Shown piece by piece: positions 7,114 through 15,121 of a stretch of 45,906 nucleotides of DNA. Source of the DNA: Streptomyces sp. TRM68367 (lineage in GTDB: Bacteria; Actinomycetota; Actinomycetes; Streptomycetales; Streptomycetaceae); the NCBI RefSeq assembly GCF_014495685.1, contig NZ_JACTVI010000067.1, positions 1 through 45,906 on the forward strand, given 5' to 3'. Position 1 is the first letter of the stretch. The number at the start of each line of letters is the position of its first letter. The notes beneath the pieces were generated by a model. It worked only from the letters and a program-made list of their open reading frames with translations, made no database searches and was not told the DNA's origin. The translations under genes and the position numbers were made by a program.

Positions 7114-8364
7114 ATGCATGTGCAGCAGCCCGCTCATTCGTCCCGCATACGCGTCGATCTGCTCACCAAGGAATTCTCTCCGGAGATTTACGGAGGCGCC
7201 GGCGTCCATGTCGCGGAACTCGCCGGGGAATTGCGCGCACTGGTCGATCTCGAGGTGCGCTGCTTCGGTTCGCCGCGCGACGCGCAGAACGTGACCGCCT
7301 ACGCGGAACCCGAACTGCCGGGAGAGCAGAACCCCGCCCTGCGCGCCCTCGGTGTGAACGTCGAGATCGCCGCGGCATGCGCGGGCGCGGACCTGGTCCA
7401 CAGCCACACCTGGTACACCAACGGGGCCGGCCGGCTCGCGCAGGTGCTGCACGGCATCCCCCATGTCGCCACCACCCACAGCCTCGAGCCGCTGCGCCCC
7501 TGGAAGGCCGACCAGCTGGGCGGCGGCTACGCGTTGTCGTCCCTGGTGGAGCGTTCGGCGCTGGAGAGCGCGGACGCGCTGATCGCCGTGTCGCACGGCA
7601 TGCGCCAGGACATCCTCCGCGTCTATCCCGACGTGGATCCGGACCGGGTGCACGTGGTGCACAACGGCATCGACACCCGGGCCTACCGTCCCGACCACGG
7701 CACCGCGGCGCTCGAGCGGCACGGGGTGGACCCCGACCGGCCCATCGTGCTGTTCGTCGGCCGCGTCACCCGGCAGAAGGGACTGCCCCAACTGCTGTGC
7801 GCGGCCTTCGAGTTGGACCCCCGTGCCCAGCTCGTGCTGTGCTGCGGGCAGCCGGACACCCCCGAGATCGGAGCCGAGACCGCGGCGCTGGTCGACGAGC
7901 TGCGCCGGGTGCGGGAGGGGGTCGTACGGATCGACGGGATGCTCGACCGGACCTCCCTGCTGCAGTTCCTCACCCATGCGTCCGTGTTCGTCTGCCCGTC
8001 CCTCTACGAGCCGATGGGCCTCGTGAATCTGGAGGCCATGGCCTGCAGCACAGCCGTCGTGGCCACCGCGACGGGCGGCATCCCGGAGGTCGTGGCGGAC
8101 GGCGAGACGGGGCTTTTGGTGCCCATCGAGCAGGAGCAGGACGGCAGCGGCACCCCCCTGGACCCCCGGCGCTTCGCCGCCGACCTCGCGGCCGCGGTGA
8201 ACCGGCTCCTCGCCGACCCGGACCACGCCGCCCGGCTCGGCGCGGCCGGCCTCGCGCGGGCGCAGAAGGAATTCGGCTGGGATGTGGCGGCGGAGCGGGC
8301 GCATGCCGTCTACCGCTCCGTGCTGGATCGCCGGCCGCACGGTCCCCGTACCCCGACTTCATGA
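7114..8364 (+). CDS. glgA: GT4 glycogen synthase / alpha-maltose-1-phosphate synthase (GlgA/GlgM type)
   Basis: A 416-aa GT-B retaining glycosyltransferase of the short actinobacterial type. The N-terminal donor/acceptor loop KEFSPEIYGGAGVHV is at about 19-33, then VHSHTWY and the hinge block LFVGRVTRQKGLPQLL. The GT4 E-x7-E motif is SLYEPMGLVNLEAMA (Glu299/Glu307), followed by GGIPEVVADGETGLLVP. Family members transfer glucose from ADP-glucose, either to glycogen or, in GlgE-pathway actinomycetes, to glucose-1-phosphate, giving maltose-1-phosphate. GlgE, GlgB, GlgX and a maltokinase lie 10-29 kb away on the other strand, so the GlgM role is likely. The ATG at 7114 follows AGGAAG. Confidence 0.9.
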   Translation: MHVQQPAHSSRIRVDLLTKEFSPEIYGGAGVHVAELAGELRALVDLEVRCFGSPRDAQNVTAYAEPELPGEQNPALRALGVNVEIAAACAGADLVHSHTWYTNGAGRLAQVLHGIPHVATTHSLEPLRPWKADQLGGGYALSSLVERSALESADALIAVSHGMRQDILRVYPDVDPDRVHVVHNGIDTRAYRPDHGTAALERHGVDPDRPIVLFVGRVTRQKGLPQLLCAAFELDPRAQLVLCCGQPDTPEIGAETAALVDELRRVREGVVRIDGMLDRTSLLQFLTHASVFVCPSLYEPMGLVNLEAMACSTAVVATATGGIPEVVADGETGLLVPIEQEQDGSGTPLDPRRFAADLAAAVNRLLADPDHAARLGAAGLARAQKEFGWDVAAERAHAVYRSVLDRRPHGPRTPTS

Positions 8365-8380
8365 TGTGTGTTTGATTTCG

Positions 8381-8409
8381 TTGACCCGACCACCACTTTC
8401 GCCGATACC
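8381..8409 (+). promoter_or_regulatory. Possible promoter for LtrA-like gene
   Basis: TTGACC (8381-8386), a 17-nt spacer and GATACC (8404-8409) make a plausible sigma-70-type promoter just after the glgA stop. It would start transcription near 8416, just before an in-frame ATG at 8419. The match is moderate. Confidence 0.35.
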
Positions 8410-8508
8410 TTCACAGGCATGTCTCAAACGACTTCCGCGCACCGAGCAGAAGGCGTCCCGGAGCATTCGAGGCCCCCAATCGGCAACTCCCTGTTCGAGG
8501 GCGGGGCA

Positions 8509-9666
8509 ATGAAGTCCGGGGGGTCCGCTGCGTCATCCGTGGAGGCCCCCCCGAAAGGGGGGGCACGGGTAACAACCCTGGAGTTGTTCTTCGATCTCGC
8601 GTTCGTCTTCAACTTCACGCAACTCGCCCGGGTGCTCAGCCGGGACATGACGCTGCGCGGAGTCGGTCAAGTACTGCTGATCTTCTGGCTCCTGTGGTGG
8701 ATGTACGGCGGATACGCGTGGCTCACCAACCACCTTCCGCCGCACCGCAGGCACCACCGGATCCTGCTGCTGCTCGGCATGGCCTCCTTTCTGGTCATCG
8801 GCCTGGCCACTCCGAACGCCTTCGACGGCGACGGCGTCGCGTTCGGCATCGGGTATCTGCTGATCGTCACCGTGCACGCCGCGCTCTTCGCGTTCGGCGG
8901 CCCGGGAGCGGCCCGCAACATGCTGCGCATCGCGCCGTTCCACACGGTGGGCGCGCTCCTCATCATCTGCGCCGGCCTCCTCGACGGATGGGTCGTGTAC
9001 GCGCTGTGGGCCTCGGCCGTCGGCCTCGAGGTCATCGCGCCGGTGCTGACGGGTGTGTCGGGCTTCGAGCTGAAACCGGGCCACTTCGTGGAACGGCACG
9101 GACTGCTCATGATCATCGCGCTCGGGGACTCGTTCCTGGCGCTCGGCATCGGCACCGACGGCGGCCAGGCGGGGCCGTCGGTTGTGACCACGGCGGTCCT
9201 CATCTTCGTCATCCCGGCCGGCCTGTGGTGGGTGTACTTCGACGAGTCCGAAAAGGCCTGGCGGGCCGAACTCGCCCTGGAGCGCCAGGATGCGGTGCAG
9301 CGCTCGCGCCTCGCACTCGCCGCGTTCTTCTACGCCCACGTCCCGATGCTGATCGGGCTGATCCTCATCGCCGCGGCCGTCAAGAAGACCATCGTGCACC
9401 CCTACGAACCACTGGCCACGGCCCCGTCGATCGCGCTGGCCGGTGGTGTCGCGCTGTACCTCGGCGGCATCGCATGGTTCCACGGAATTCTGAAGATCGG
9501 CCCACAGCGTTTCCACTTCACCGCCGCGCTGCTCGCCGTCCTGGCCGTTCCGGTGGGCCATACCGGATCAGCGGTGGCCGAAGTCGTACTGCTTGGTGTC
9601 CTCATCGGCGCCGCCCTGCTCAGCGACCATCGCTGGACCAAGAAAATGGCACACCTCTATCACTGA
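8509..9666 (+). CDS. Low-temperature-requirement A (LtrA)-like membrane protein
   Basis: About 385 aa with roughly ten hydrophobic helices. It carries the LtrA signatures LELFFDLAFVFNFTQLARVL, a WMYGGYAWLTNHL stretch and HGLLMIIALGDSFLALGIG. LtrA proteins are poorly understood integral membrane proteins first linked to cold growth in Listeria. Start codons are ambiguous: ATG 8509 has GAGG eight nt upstream, ATG 8419 would be nearly leaderless, and GTG 8368 is also in frame. Third-position GC is low before about 8570, where a G/C hairpin lies. It sits between glgA and the SnoaL run. No role in the neighbouring pathways is evident. Confidence 0.8.
   Translation: MKSGGSAASSVEAPPKGGARVTTLELFFDLAFVFNFTQLARVLSRDMTLRGVGQVLLIFWLLWWMYGGYAWLTNHLPPHRRHHRILLLLGMASFLVIGLATPNAFDGDGVAFGIGYLLIVTVHAALFAFGGPGAARNMLRIAPFHTVGALLIICAGLLDGWVVYALWASAVGLEVIAPVLTGVSGFELKPGHFVERHGLLMIIALGDSFLALGIGTDGGQAGPSVVTTAVLIFVIPAGLWWVYFDESEKAWRAELALERQDAVQRSRLALAAFFYAHVPMLIGLILIAAAVKKTIVHPYEPLATAPSIALAGGVALYLGGIAWFHGILKIGPQRFHFTAALLAVLAVPVGHTGSAVAEVVLLGVLIGAALLSDHRWTKKMAHLYH
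8545..8564 (+). other. GNRA-capped G/C hairpin at the 5' end of the LtrA-like gene
   Basis: GCCCCCCC-GAAA-GGGGGGGC is a perfect 8-bp stem with a GAAA tetraloop. A weaker GGGT-AACA-ACCC dyad follows directly. It lies inside or just before the start of the coding region. It may influence translation start, or be a slippage-prone homopolymer pair (7 C and 7 G). Confidence 0.6.
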
Positions 9667-9680
9667 AAGAAGAAGAATTC

Positions 9681-10148
9681 ATGAGTTCTGTGGCCGACCG
9701 GCTGGACATCATCGAGACGTGCACCCGCATGGGCTGGTACATCGACCAGCGCGAGTGGGAGTCGCTGGGGGATGTCTTCAGCGACGAGATCATGCTCGAC
9801 TACACCAGCCTCAACGGCGGTGAGCCGGGCCCCGTGTCCAAGAAGGACCTGATCGGTGCCTGGTCGGGGCTGCTCGGCAACTTCGCCGCCACCCAGCACC
9901 TGCTCAGCAACTTCCTGGTCGACGTGCAGGGCGACAGCGCCGTCACAACCGCGATGTTCCAGGCGACGCACCGCATGCCCAACGAGCACGGCGGACCGCT
10001 GTGGACGCTCGCCGGCACCTACCGCATCGCCCTGGAGCGCACGGCGGACGGCTGGCGGATCAACGGCATCGTGATGACGGCCACTTGGGCCGACGGCAAC
10101 CAGCATCTGTTCGCCCGCGCCGCACAGGCTCAGTCCACCGATTCCTGA
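9681..10148 (+). CDS. SnoaL-like (NTF2-fold) protein, SnoaL_4 type
   Basis: A 155-aa protein starting MSSVADRLDIIETCTRMGWY, then IDQREWESLGDVFSDEIMLDYTS, a KKDLIGAWSGLLGNF helix and ATQHLLSNFLVDVQGD. This is the layout of the SnoaL_4 / scytalone-dehydratase-like NTF2 subfamily, with members that are dehydratases, cyclases or aromatic-ring hydroxylase beta-like subunits. GAAAGAAGAAG precedes the ATG; it starts 14 nt after the LtrA-like gene, so co-transcription is likely. The typical His after ATQH is retained. The substrate is unknown. Confidence 0.85.
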   Translation: MSSVADRLDIIETCTRMGWYIDQREWESLGDVFSDEIMLDYTSLNGGEPGPVSKKDLIGAWSGLLGNFAATQHLLSNFLVDVQGDSAVTTAMFQATHRMPNEHGGPLWTLAGTYRIALERTADGWRINGIVMTATWADGNQHLFARAAQAQSTDS

Positions 10149-10243
10149 GCGGCGATATCAGAAAGTCGACCACCCATTTCTTGCTGGCTCCTGGGTTCTC
10201 TCTCAGGATTTCTCTGGGATTCCTTCCATTTCTAGGAGAGTTC

Positions 10244-10690
10244 ATGAGCAACGCCACGGAAGAAACCAGGAAAGTCGTTCAGCGGTGGTTCGACGCACTG
10301 ACATCGGGCGACTTCGAGACTGCCCTTGACACGCTCGCCGAGGACGTCGAGTGGATCAACTACACGCCGGTGCCCGGCTACAACGACGACATGAAGTGGA
10401 TCGGCAGCTACCGCGGCCGCAGCGCCGTCCTCGAGACCCTGAAGATCTTCACCAGTGCCGTGGACGTCCGCTTCGAGAAGTTGGTGAACCTGGTCGTCGA
10501 CGGCGACCAGGCCGCGGGGGTCATCCACGAGATGTCCACCGTGCGGGGCACCGGCGTCGAGTTCGAGATCGAGTTCATCCAGTGGCTGACGGTGCGCAGC
10601 GGCAAGATCACGCGCTGGAAGTCCTACACCGACCCGTCGCAGATCATCCGGGCCCTGCGGGGCGACGTGTCGGGGCAGGAGGCCGCCTGA
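10244..10690 (+). CDS. SnoaL-like (NTF2-fold) protein
   Basis: A 148-aa protein preceded by TAGGAGAG. The NTF2 pattern is clear: ETRKVVQRWFDALTSGDFET, then LAEDVEWINYTPVPG, YRGRSAVLETLKIF and IEFIQWLTVRSGKITRWKSY. This places it in the SnoaL/limonene-epoxide-hydrolase-like group. The 95-nt gap upstream is AT-richer and carries TCAGAAAGTCGA (10158-10169), so a separate promoter is possible. Its stop overlaps the ankyrin gene start (TGATG), so the two are probably co-translated. The function is unknown. Confidence 0.85.
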   Translation: MSNATEETRKVVQRWFDALTSGDFETALDTLAEDVEWINYTPVPGYNDDMKWIGSYRGRSAVLETLKIFTSAVDVRFEKLVNLVVDGDQAAGVIHEMSTVRGTGVEFEIEFIQWLTVRSGKITRWKSYTDPSQIIRALRGDVSGQEAA

Positions 10691-11724
10691 TGAGTGCCGA
10701 GCTGATCACCGCCGTACGCGACCGGGACACCGCACGGGTCACCGGCCTGCTCGCGGCCGGCGCCGACGCACGCCACCGCGAGCCCAGCACGGGGCTGACC
10801 GCCCTGATGATCGCGGCGGGGCAGGCGGACGCCCCCACGGTCCGTGCCCTGATCGACGGCGGGGCCGATGTGCTGACCGCCGACAGCCGGGCCGGCGCGA
10901 CCGCGCTGCACAAGGCATGCCAGGGCGGCAGCCTGGAGGTCGTGAAGGCTCTGGTGGAGGCCGGTGCCTTCGTGGACGCCGTCGCGCCCACCACCGGGCA
11001 CACCGCCCTGATGGACGCCCTCTGGTACAAGTACCCGGACATCGCCGCGTACTTGCTGGACCAGGGCACCGCGCTGCAGGTCTACACGCACTACGGCTTC
11101 TCCCTCGAGCAGCACTTCGCGTACGAGCTGAACGTCAACACGTTCGGCAAGGACAAGCTGCTCAGGGCCGAGGAGCACCTCAACGCCCGGCGGGCCGGGG
11201 ACGAGCGCGCGGTGGCCGAGCAGGAACTGATGGCGGCGACCGCAAAGGGCGACACCGAGCGGGTGCGCAAGCTGCTCGCCGCCGGCGCCCCGGTCGACGA
11301 GCGCTCCCCCAACCTGAGCGGCTTCAACGACAGTCACACCCCGCTGCTCGTGGCCTGCCGCGACGGTCACGACGAGATCGTGCGGCTGCTGCTCGCGGCG
11401 GGTGCGGACGTGAACGCCGTCGAGCCCACCTTCGGCGCCGTGCCGCTGCACAAGGCCGTCTACAACGGTCACGCCGGCATCACCGCCGACCTGGTCCGCC
11501 AGGACGGCATCGACCTCGACTTCCAGGGCGCGACCAACGGCTACAGCCCACTGCACGACGCGCTGTGGCACGGCTTCGAGGACTGCGCACGCACGCTCGT
11601 CGAGTCCGGCGCCCGGCTCGACCTCATCGGCCACGACGGCAAGACGCCGCTCGACCTCGCCGTCGAGGTCTTCGGCGCCGACCACGCGCTCACCGAGCTG
11701 ATGAGCTCGCGCGGCGCCCGCTGA
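10690..11724 (+). CDS. Ankyrin-repeat protein
   Basis: A 344-aa cytoplasmic protein built from ankyrin repeats in two blocks. The first block holds TGLTALMIAAGQADAPTVRA, GATALHKACQGGSLEVVKAL and GHTALMDALWYKYPDIAAYL. After a linker with KLLRAEEHLNARRAGDERAV come HTPLLVACRDGHDEIVRLL, AVPLHKAVYNGHAGITADL, YSPLHDALWHGFEDCARTL and KTPLDLAVEVFG. Such proteins act as protein-binding scaffolds. It overlaps the preceding SnoaL gene by one base, so its partner may well be one of the SnoaL or isomerase-like neighbours. Its presence in a tailoring-type gene run is unusual. Confidence 0.9.
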   Translation: MSAELITAVRDRDTARVTGLLAAGADARHREPSTGLTALMIAAGQADAPTVRALIDGGADVLTADSRAGATALHKACQGGSLEVVKALVEAGAFVDAVAPTTGHTALMDALWYKYPDIAAYLLDQGTALQVYTHYGFSLEQHFAYELNVNTFGKDKLLRAEEHLNARRAGDERAVAEQELMAATAKGDTERVRKLLAAGAPVDERSPNLSGFNDSHTPLLVACRDGHDEIVRLLLAAGADVNAVEPTFGAVPLHKAVYNGHAGITADLVRQDGIDLDFQGATNGYSPLHDALWHGFEDCARTLVESGARLDLIGHDGKTPLDLAVEVFGADHALTELMSSRGAR

Positions 11725-11774
11725 CCGCTCAGCCCTCAACACCCAACAGCCCTCCACAGACACGGAGTTGAAGC

Positions 11775-12083
11775 ATGCTGTTCTACGTCCAGATGAAGTG
11801 GAAGCACGAGGGACGCATCACCCTCGACGAGCTGTGGGAGCTCGAGCAGGACGAGGCGGCGCACGCCCAGGAGACGGTGGACTCCGGTTTCTGCGTGGGC
11901 ATCTGGAAGGTCGCCGCGCAGAAGCGGGTCATCGCCATCATCGACTCACCGGACGCCGAGGAGCTCGACCGCACCGCTCTGGGCCGGCTCCCCATGCGGG
12001 AGTACCTGGAGTTCGAGACCGTCTGGCCGCTGCGCGACTACCTCGGCTTCGCCGAGGACGTCAAGCAGCGCTACAAGGTCTGA
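11775..12083 (+). CDS. Muconolactone delta-isomerase-like protein
   Basis: A 102-aa single-domain protein preceded by GGAG. It begins MLFYVQMKWKHEGRITLDELW and continues QDEAAHAQETVDSGFCVGIWK, SPDAEELDRTALGRLPMREYL and VWPLRDYLGF. This is the muconolactone-isomerase ferredoxin-like fold, a relative of the protein at 49-345. Family members act on lactones as decamers; other roles are known. It lies between the ankyrin gene and an SDR in a tight run. Confidence 0.85.
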   Translation: MLFYVQMKWKHEGRITLDELWELEQDEAAHAQETVDSGFCVGIWKVAAQKRVIAIIDSPDAEELDRTALGRLPMREYLEFETVWPLRDYLGFAEDVKQRYKV

Positions 12084-12103
12084 CCACGGCGGAGTCCGAG
12101 TTC

Positions 12104-12799
12104 GTGAACCGGGAACTGGGCCGCACCGCCCTCGTCACGGGCGCCAATCGCGGCATCGGTCTCGAGACCGTCCGCCAGCTGGATCTGGCCGGCCTCGACG
12201 TCGTGCTGGCCGCGCGTGATGTCGCGCACGGCCGGGCCGCCGCGCGCTCGCTCGACAGCCCGCGCATCCGGGTGGAGGAGCTGGATGTCACCGATGCCAA
12301 GAGCGTCGCGGACTGCGCCCGGCGGCTGGCCGACGACGACGTCGACATCGACGTCCTGGTCAACAACGCCGGGATCTACCCGACCGACTCGTTCTTCTCG
12401 CTCGACGAGGACACCATGCGCCGAGCCCTGGACGTGAACCTCATGGGGGCGTTCCACGCCTGCCGGACGTTCTGTCCCGGTATGGCGCGGCGCGGCTACG
12501 GCCGGGTGGTGAACGTGTCCTCCGGGCTCGGCGCCCTCACCGAGAACGTGCCGTCCCCGGCCGCGTACGGCATCTCCAAGGCCGCGCTCAACGCGCTGAC
12601 CCTTGTGGTGTCCGCAGCGGTGCCGGGGACCGTCAAGGTCAACGCGGTCTGTCCCGGCTGGGTCCGGACCGACATGGGGGGCCGTGGGGCACCGACCGGT
12701 GTCGAGCAGGGCGCCGACACGGTGACCTGGCTGGCGCGCCTGCCGGACTCCGGGCCCACCGGGGGGTTCTTCCGCAACCGCAGAAAGATCGACTGGTGA
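12104..12799 (+). CDS. Short-chain dehydrogenase/reductase
   Basis: A 231-aa classical SDR. The cofactor motif TGANRGIG lies at about 12-19, VNNAG in the middle, VVNVSSG carries the catalytic Ser, and Tyr155/Lys159 (YGISK) complete the triad. An Asp (ELDVTD) and the CPGWVRTDM block follow. It resembles plant carbonyl-reductase-like SDRs, so NADPH-dependent ketone reduction is most likely. The GTG at 12104 is chosen for GGAG nine nt upstream and because TGxxxGIG is then at the usual distance from the N terminus. Its stop overlaps the next start (GTGA). The substrate is unknown. Confidence 0.85.
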   Translation: MNRELGRTALVTGANRGIGLETVRQLDLAGLDVVLAARDVAHGRAAARSLDSPRIRVEELDVTDAKSVADCARRLADDDVDIDVLVNNAGIYPTDSFFSLDEDTMRRALDVNLMGAFHACRTFCPGMARRGYGRVVNVSSGLGALTENVPSPAAYGISKAALNALTLVVSAAVPGTVKVNAVCPGWVRTDMGGRGAPTGVEQGADTVTWLARLPDSGPTGGFFRNRRKIDW

Positions 12800-13260
12800 G
12801 CGCGGCCCGGGTCGTCGCGGTGGTGGCGGCGGTGGTCGTTCTCGCCTTCGCCGTGGCGGTCACGGCCAGCGACTATGTACGTGCCGCGACGAAGGAAGCC
12901 GTCCGCGACACCCCCGACGAGCACGACCCGGCGGCCCTGGCCGCGCTGGACCCTGCCGTGCGCGGCTACATCGACGCTGTCGACTCCCGGGACGTGAACG
13001 CCCTGGTCACGGTCTTCGCACCGCAGGCGACCGTCGACGACACCGGGCGCAGCTTGCGCGGCCGCGCGGCGATCAGGAACTGGGCCGGCGACGAGGTCAT
13101 CGGCGGCCGGCTCACCGTCCTGCGCACCACGCCCGGCCCCGAAGGCCCCACCGTGCTGCTGCACTTCGACCCCGCGGGGTTCCTGGCCGGTTTCCGGGCC
13201 CGCTACACGTTCGACGTCGACCACGGCGTGATCGCCCGGATCACCCTGCGCTACGCCTGA
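12796..13260 (+). CDS. Membrane-anchored NTF2-like protein
   Basis: A 154-aa protein. An uncleaved N-terminal transmembrane helix (ARVVAVVAAVVVLAFAVAV) is followed by an extracytoplasmic SnoaL-like domain: VRGYIDAVDSRDVNALVTVF, then RGRAAIRNWAGDEVIGGRL and ITLRYA at the end. The GTG overlaps the SDR stop. It is a paralogue of the lipoprotein encoded directly downstream, sharing the exact segment DEVIGGRLTVL. NTF2 domains outside the membrane are unusual for polyketide cyclases and suggest ligand binding or work on an exported compound. Confidence 0.8.
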   Translation: MSAARVVAVVAAVVVLAFAVAVTASDYVRAATKEAVRDTPDEHDPAALAALDPAVRGYIDAVDSRDVNALVTVFAPQATVDDTGRSLRGRAAIRNWAGDEVIGGRLTVLRTTPGPEGPTVLLHFDPAGFLAGFRARYTFDVDHGVIARITLRYA

Positions 13261-13286
13261 CCCGCCATCACCCCGAGGAGACCGCC

Positions 13287-13784
13287 GTGCCGTACCGCCC
13301 CCTGATGTCCGCTCTCGCGCTGGCCGCCCTGCTGCTGGCCGGCTGCTCCGAGGGCTCCGAGCAGGCCGACAGCCCACCGGGCACCACGCGGCAGGCGACA
13401 CCGGATGGCGCGAAGGAGACGACCGGGCAGGCCCCTGACGACACCGTGAACGAGGACCGGAAGGACACAACGGTGGACCCCGCCGCCCAGGCCTACGTCG
13501 ACGCCGTGGCCGCCAAGGACCTCGACGCGCTGGTGGACGCGTTCCACTCCGATGCCCAACTCGTGGATGTGGGACGGGAGTTCACCGGTCACGACGAGAT
13601 CCGCGACTGGGCCCGCGACGAGGTCATCGGCGGCCGGCTCACCGTCCTGAAGAACACGCCCAAGAGCAACGGCACGACGCTGCTCGTGCGCTTCGCCCCC
13701 GGCGGCACCGGCGGATTCGAGGCCAACTACGAGTTCGACGTCCGCGACGGCCGGATAGCCAGGCTCAATCTGCAGTACGCCTGA
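13287..13784 (+). CDS. Lipoprotein with NTF2-like domain
   Basis: A 165-aa lipoprotein: signal sequence with lipobox LLAGC (Cys20), a 40-residue low-complexity Thr/Asp/Gln-rich linker, then an NTF2-like domain (AQAYVDAVAAKDLDALVDAF, HDEIRDWARDEVIGGRL, ARLNLQYA). It is displayed on the outer face of the membrane. It is paralogous to the preceding membrane-anchored protein and probably arose by tandem duplication. The GTG start follows GAGGAG. It is upstream of an MFS pump, so both paralogues could act on or capture the exported product. Confidence 0.85.
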   Translation: MPYRPLMSALALAALLLAGCSEGSEQADSPPGTTRQATPDGAKETTGQAPDDTVNEDRKDTTVDPAAQAYVDAVAAKDLDALVDAFHSDAQLVDVGREFTGHDEIRDWARDEVIGGRLTVLKNTPKSNGTTLLVRFAPGGTGGFEANYEFDVRDGRIARLNLQYA

Positions 13785-13835
13785 CCGCGCCTTCGCGCCC
13801 TGCTTTTCGTCCTCTTCCCAAGGAGTGGCTCTCCC

Positions 13836-15086
13836 ATGAGTACCGCCACCGCACCGGGGCCCGGCGAGACCCACAACAAACTCGCCCTGGGCGCCCTCGG
13901 CCTGGGCGCCTTCGCCATCGGCACCGCCGAACTGGTCATCGTCGGCGTCCTCAATCTCATCGCCGACGATCTGGACGTCTCACTGAGCACCGCGGGTCTG
14001 CTGGTCACCGCGTACGCGCTCGGCATCTCCATCGGCGGCCCGATCGTCACGGCGGCGACCATCAAGGTGCAGCGCCACACGCTCCTGTGCGCGGCACTCG
14101 TCGTCTTCGTCCTGGGCAACCTGGCCGCTGTCTTCGCCGGGGTCTTCGGCCTGCTGGTCGTCGCGCGCGTGCTCTGCGGCGCGCTGCACGGCCTGTTCCT
14201 CGGCGCGGCCTCCGCCGTCGCCACCGGTCTGGTCGCCCTCGAGCACCGCGGCCAGGCCGTCGGCCTGGTCTTCGGCGGCATCTCCGTGTCGACCGTGTTC
14301 GGGGTGCCGCTCGGCACCCTGCTGGGCCAGAACCTCGGCTGGCAGGCCACGTTCGCCGGGGTGGCCGCCCTCGGGGTCGTCGCCCTCGTCGTGATCACGA
14401 TCTGGGTGCCGGCCGTCAGGAGCAGTGGCTCGGGCGGTCTCGGCTCCCAGGCCCAGCACGCCTTCCACCCCCGGGTGCTGGCCATGCTGGCGGCCCAAGT
14501 CCTGCTGATGGGCTCGCAGTTCATCGCCTTCACGTATCTGGCGGCGTTCCTGGAGGACGTCACCGGCATCGACGGCGCCATGGTGAGCGTCTTTCTGATG
14601 ATCTTCGGTGTGTTCAGTGCGATCGGTACGTTCGCGGGCGGTCGGTTCGCCGATGTCAACGCCTCGCGGACGCTGCTCGTGGGCAACGCCGTCCTCGTCG
14701 TGGGCCTGCTCGGTCTGTACGTCTTCCGGGAGAGCCGGCCGATGGTCGGTGTGGCCCTGGCCCTCTGGGGCGTCGTCGGTTTCGGTGTCACCCCGGCGCT
14801 CCAGCTGCGCGTCATCTCGCTGGCCGGGGAGGGCGCCGACCTGGCCGCCACGCTGGGCGCGTCCGCCGCGAACGTGGGGGTCGCCTCGGGCGCCGCGGTC
14901 GGCGGCTGGGCCCTGGCCTCCTTCGGCATCGAGGACGTCCCGCTGACCGCGCTGGTCTTCGCGGTCGTCGCGCTGCCCGCGGTATGGGCCACCCGGTTCC
15001 TCAAGGTGCCTGCCGTCCCGGACCCGGTGACCGGCTCCGTGACGGCTGGGGCGAGCGACAACACTCCTGTCTCCACCGGCAGTTGA
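13836..15086 (+). CDS. MFS transporter, DHA1 (AraJ/Cmx-like) family
   Basis: A 416-aa protein with 12 predicted transmembrane segments. The N-terminal block GAFAIGTAELVIVGVLNLIA matches the AraJ/CmlR-type sugar or drug efflux family. A motif-C-like segment (GLVFGGISVSTVFGVPLGTLLG) and a G-rich loop GRFADVNASRTLL are present. AAGGAG precedes the ATG. It is the last gene of the SnoaL/ankyrin/SDR run and a likely exporter. The substrate is unknown, and AraJ-type annotation does not imply arabinose transport. Confidence 0.9.
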   Translation: MSTATAPGPGETHNKLALGALGLGAFAIGTAELVIVGVLNLIADDLDVSLSTAGLLVTAYALGISIGGPIVTAATIKVQRHTLLCAALVVFVLGNLAAVFAGVFGLLVVARVLCGALHGLFLGAASAVATGLVALEHRGQAVGLVFGGISVSTVFGVPLGTLLGQNLGWQATFAGVAALGVVALVVITIWVPAVRSSGSGGLGSQAQHAFHPRVLAMLAAQVLLMGSQFIAFTYLAAFLEDVTGIDGAMVSVFLMIFGVFSAIGTFAGGRFADVNASRTLLVGNAVLVVGLLGLYVFRESRPMVGVALALWGVVGFGVTPALQLRVISLAGEGADLAATLGASAANVGVASGAAVGGWALASFGIEDVPLTALVFAVVALPAVWATRFLKVPAVPDPVTGSVTAGASDNTPVSTGS

Positions 15087-15091
15087 ACTGA

Positions 15092-15106
15092 GCCGCCACC
15101 GGCGGC
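15092..15106. terminator. Short hairpin between convergent genes
   Basis: GCCGCC-ACC-GGCGGC forms a 6-bp G/C stem with a 3-nt loop between the MFS stop (15086) and the convergent pseudogene stop (15122). It may act as a bidirectional terminator. It is short and has no T run. Confidence 0.4.
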
Positions 15107-15121
15107 AACGGGCTTGGTCGT

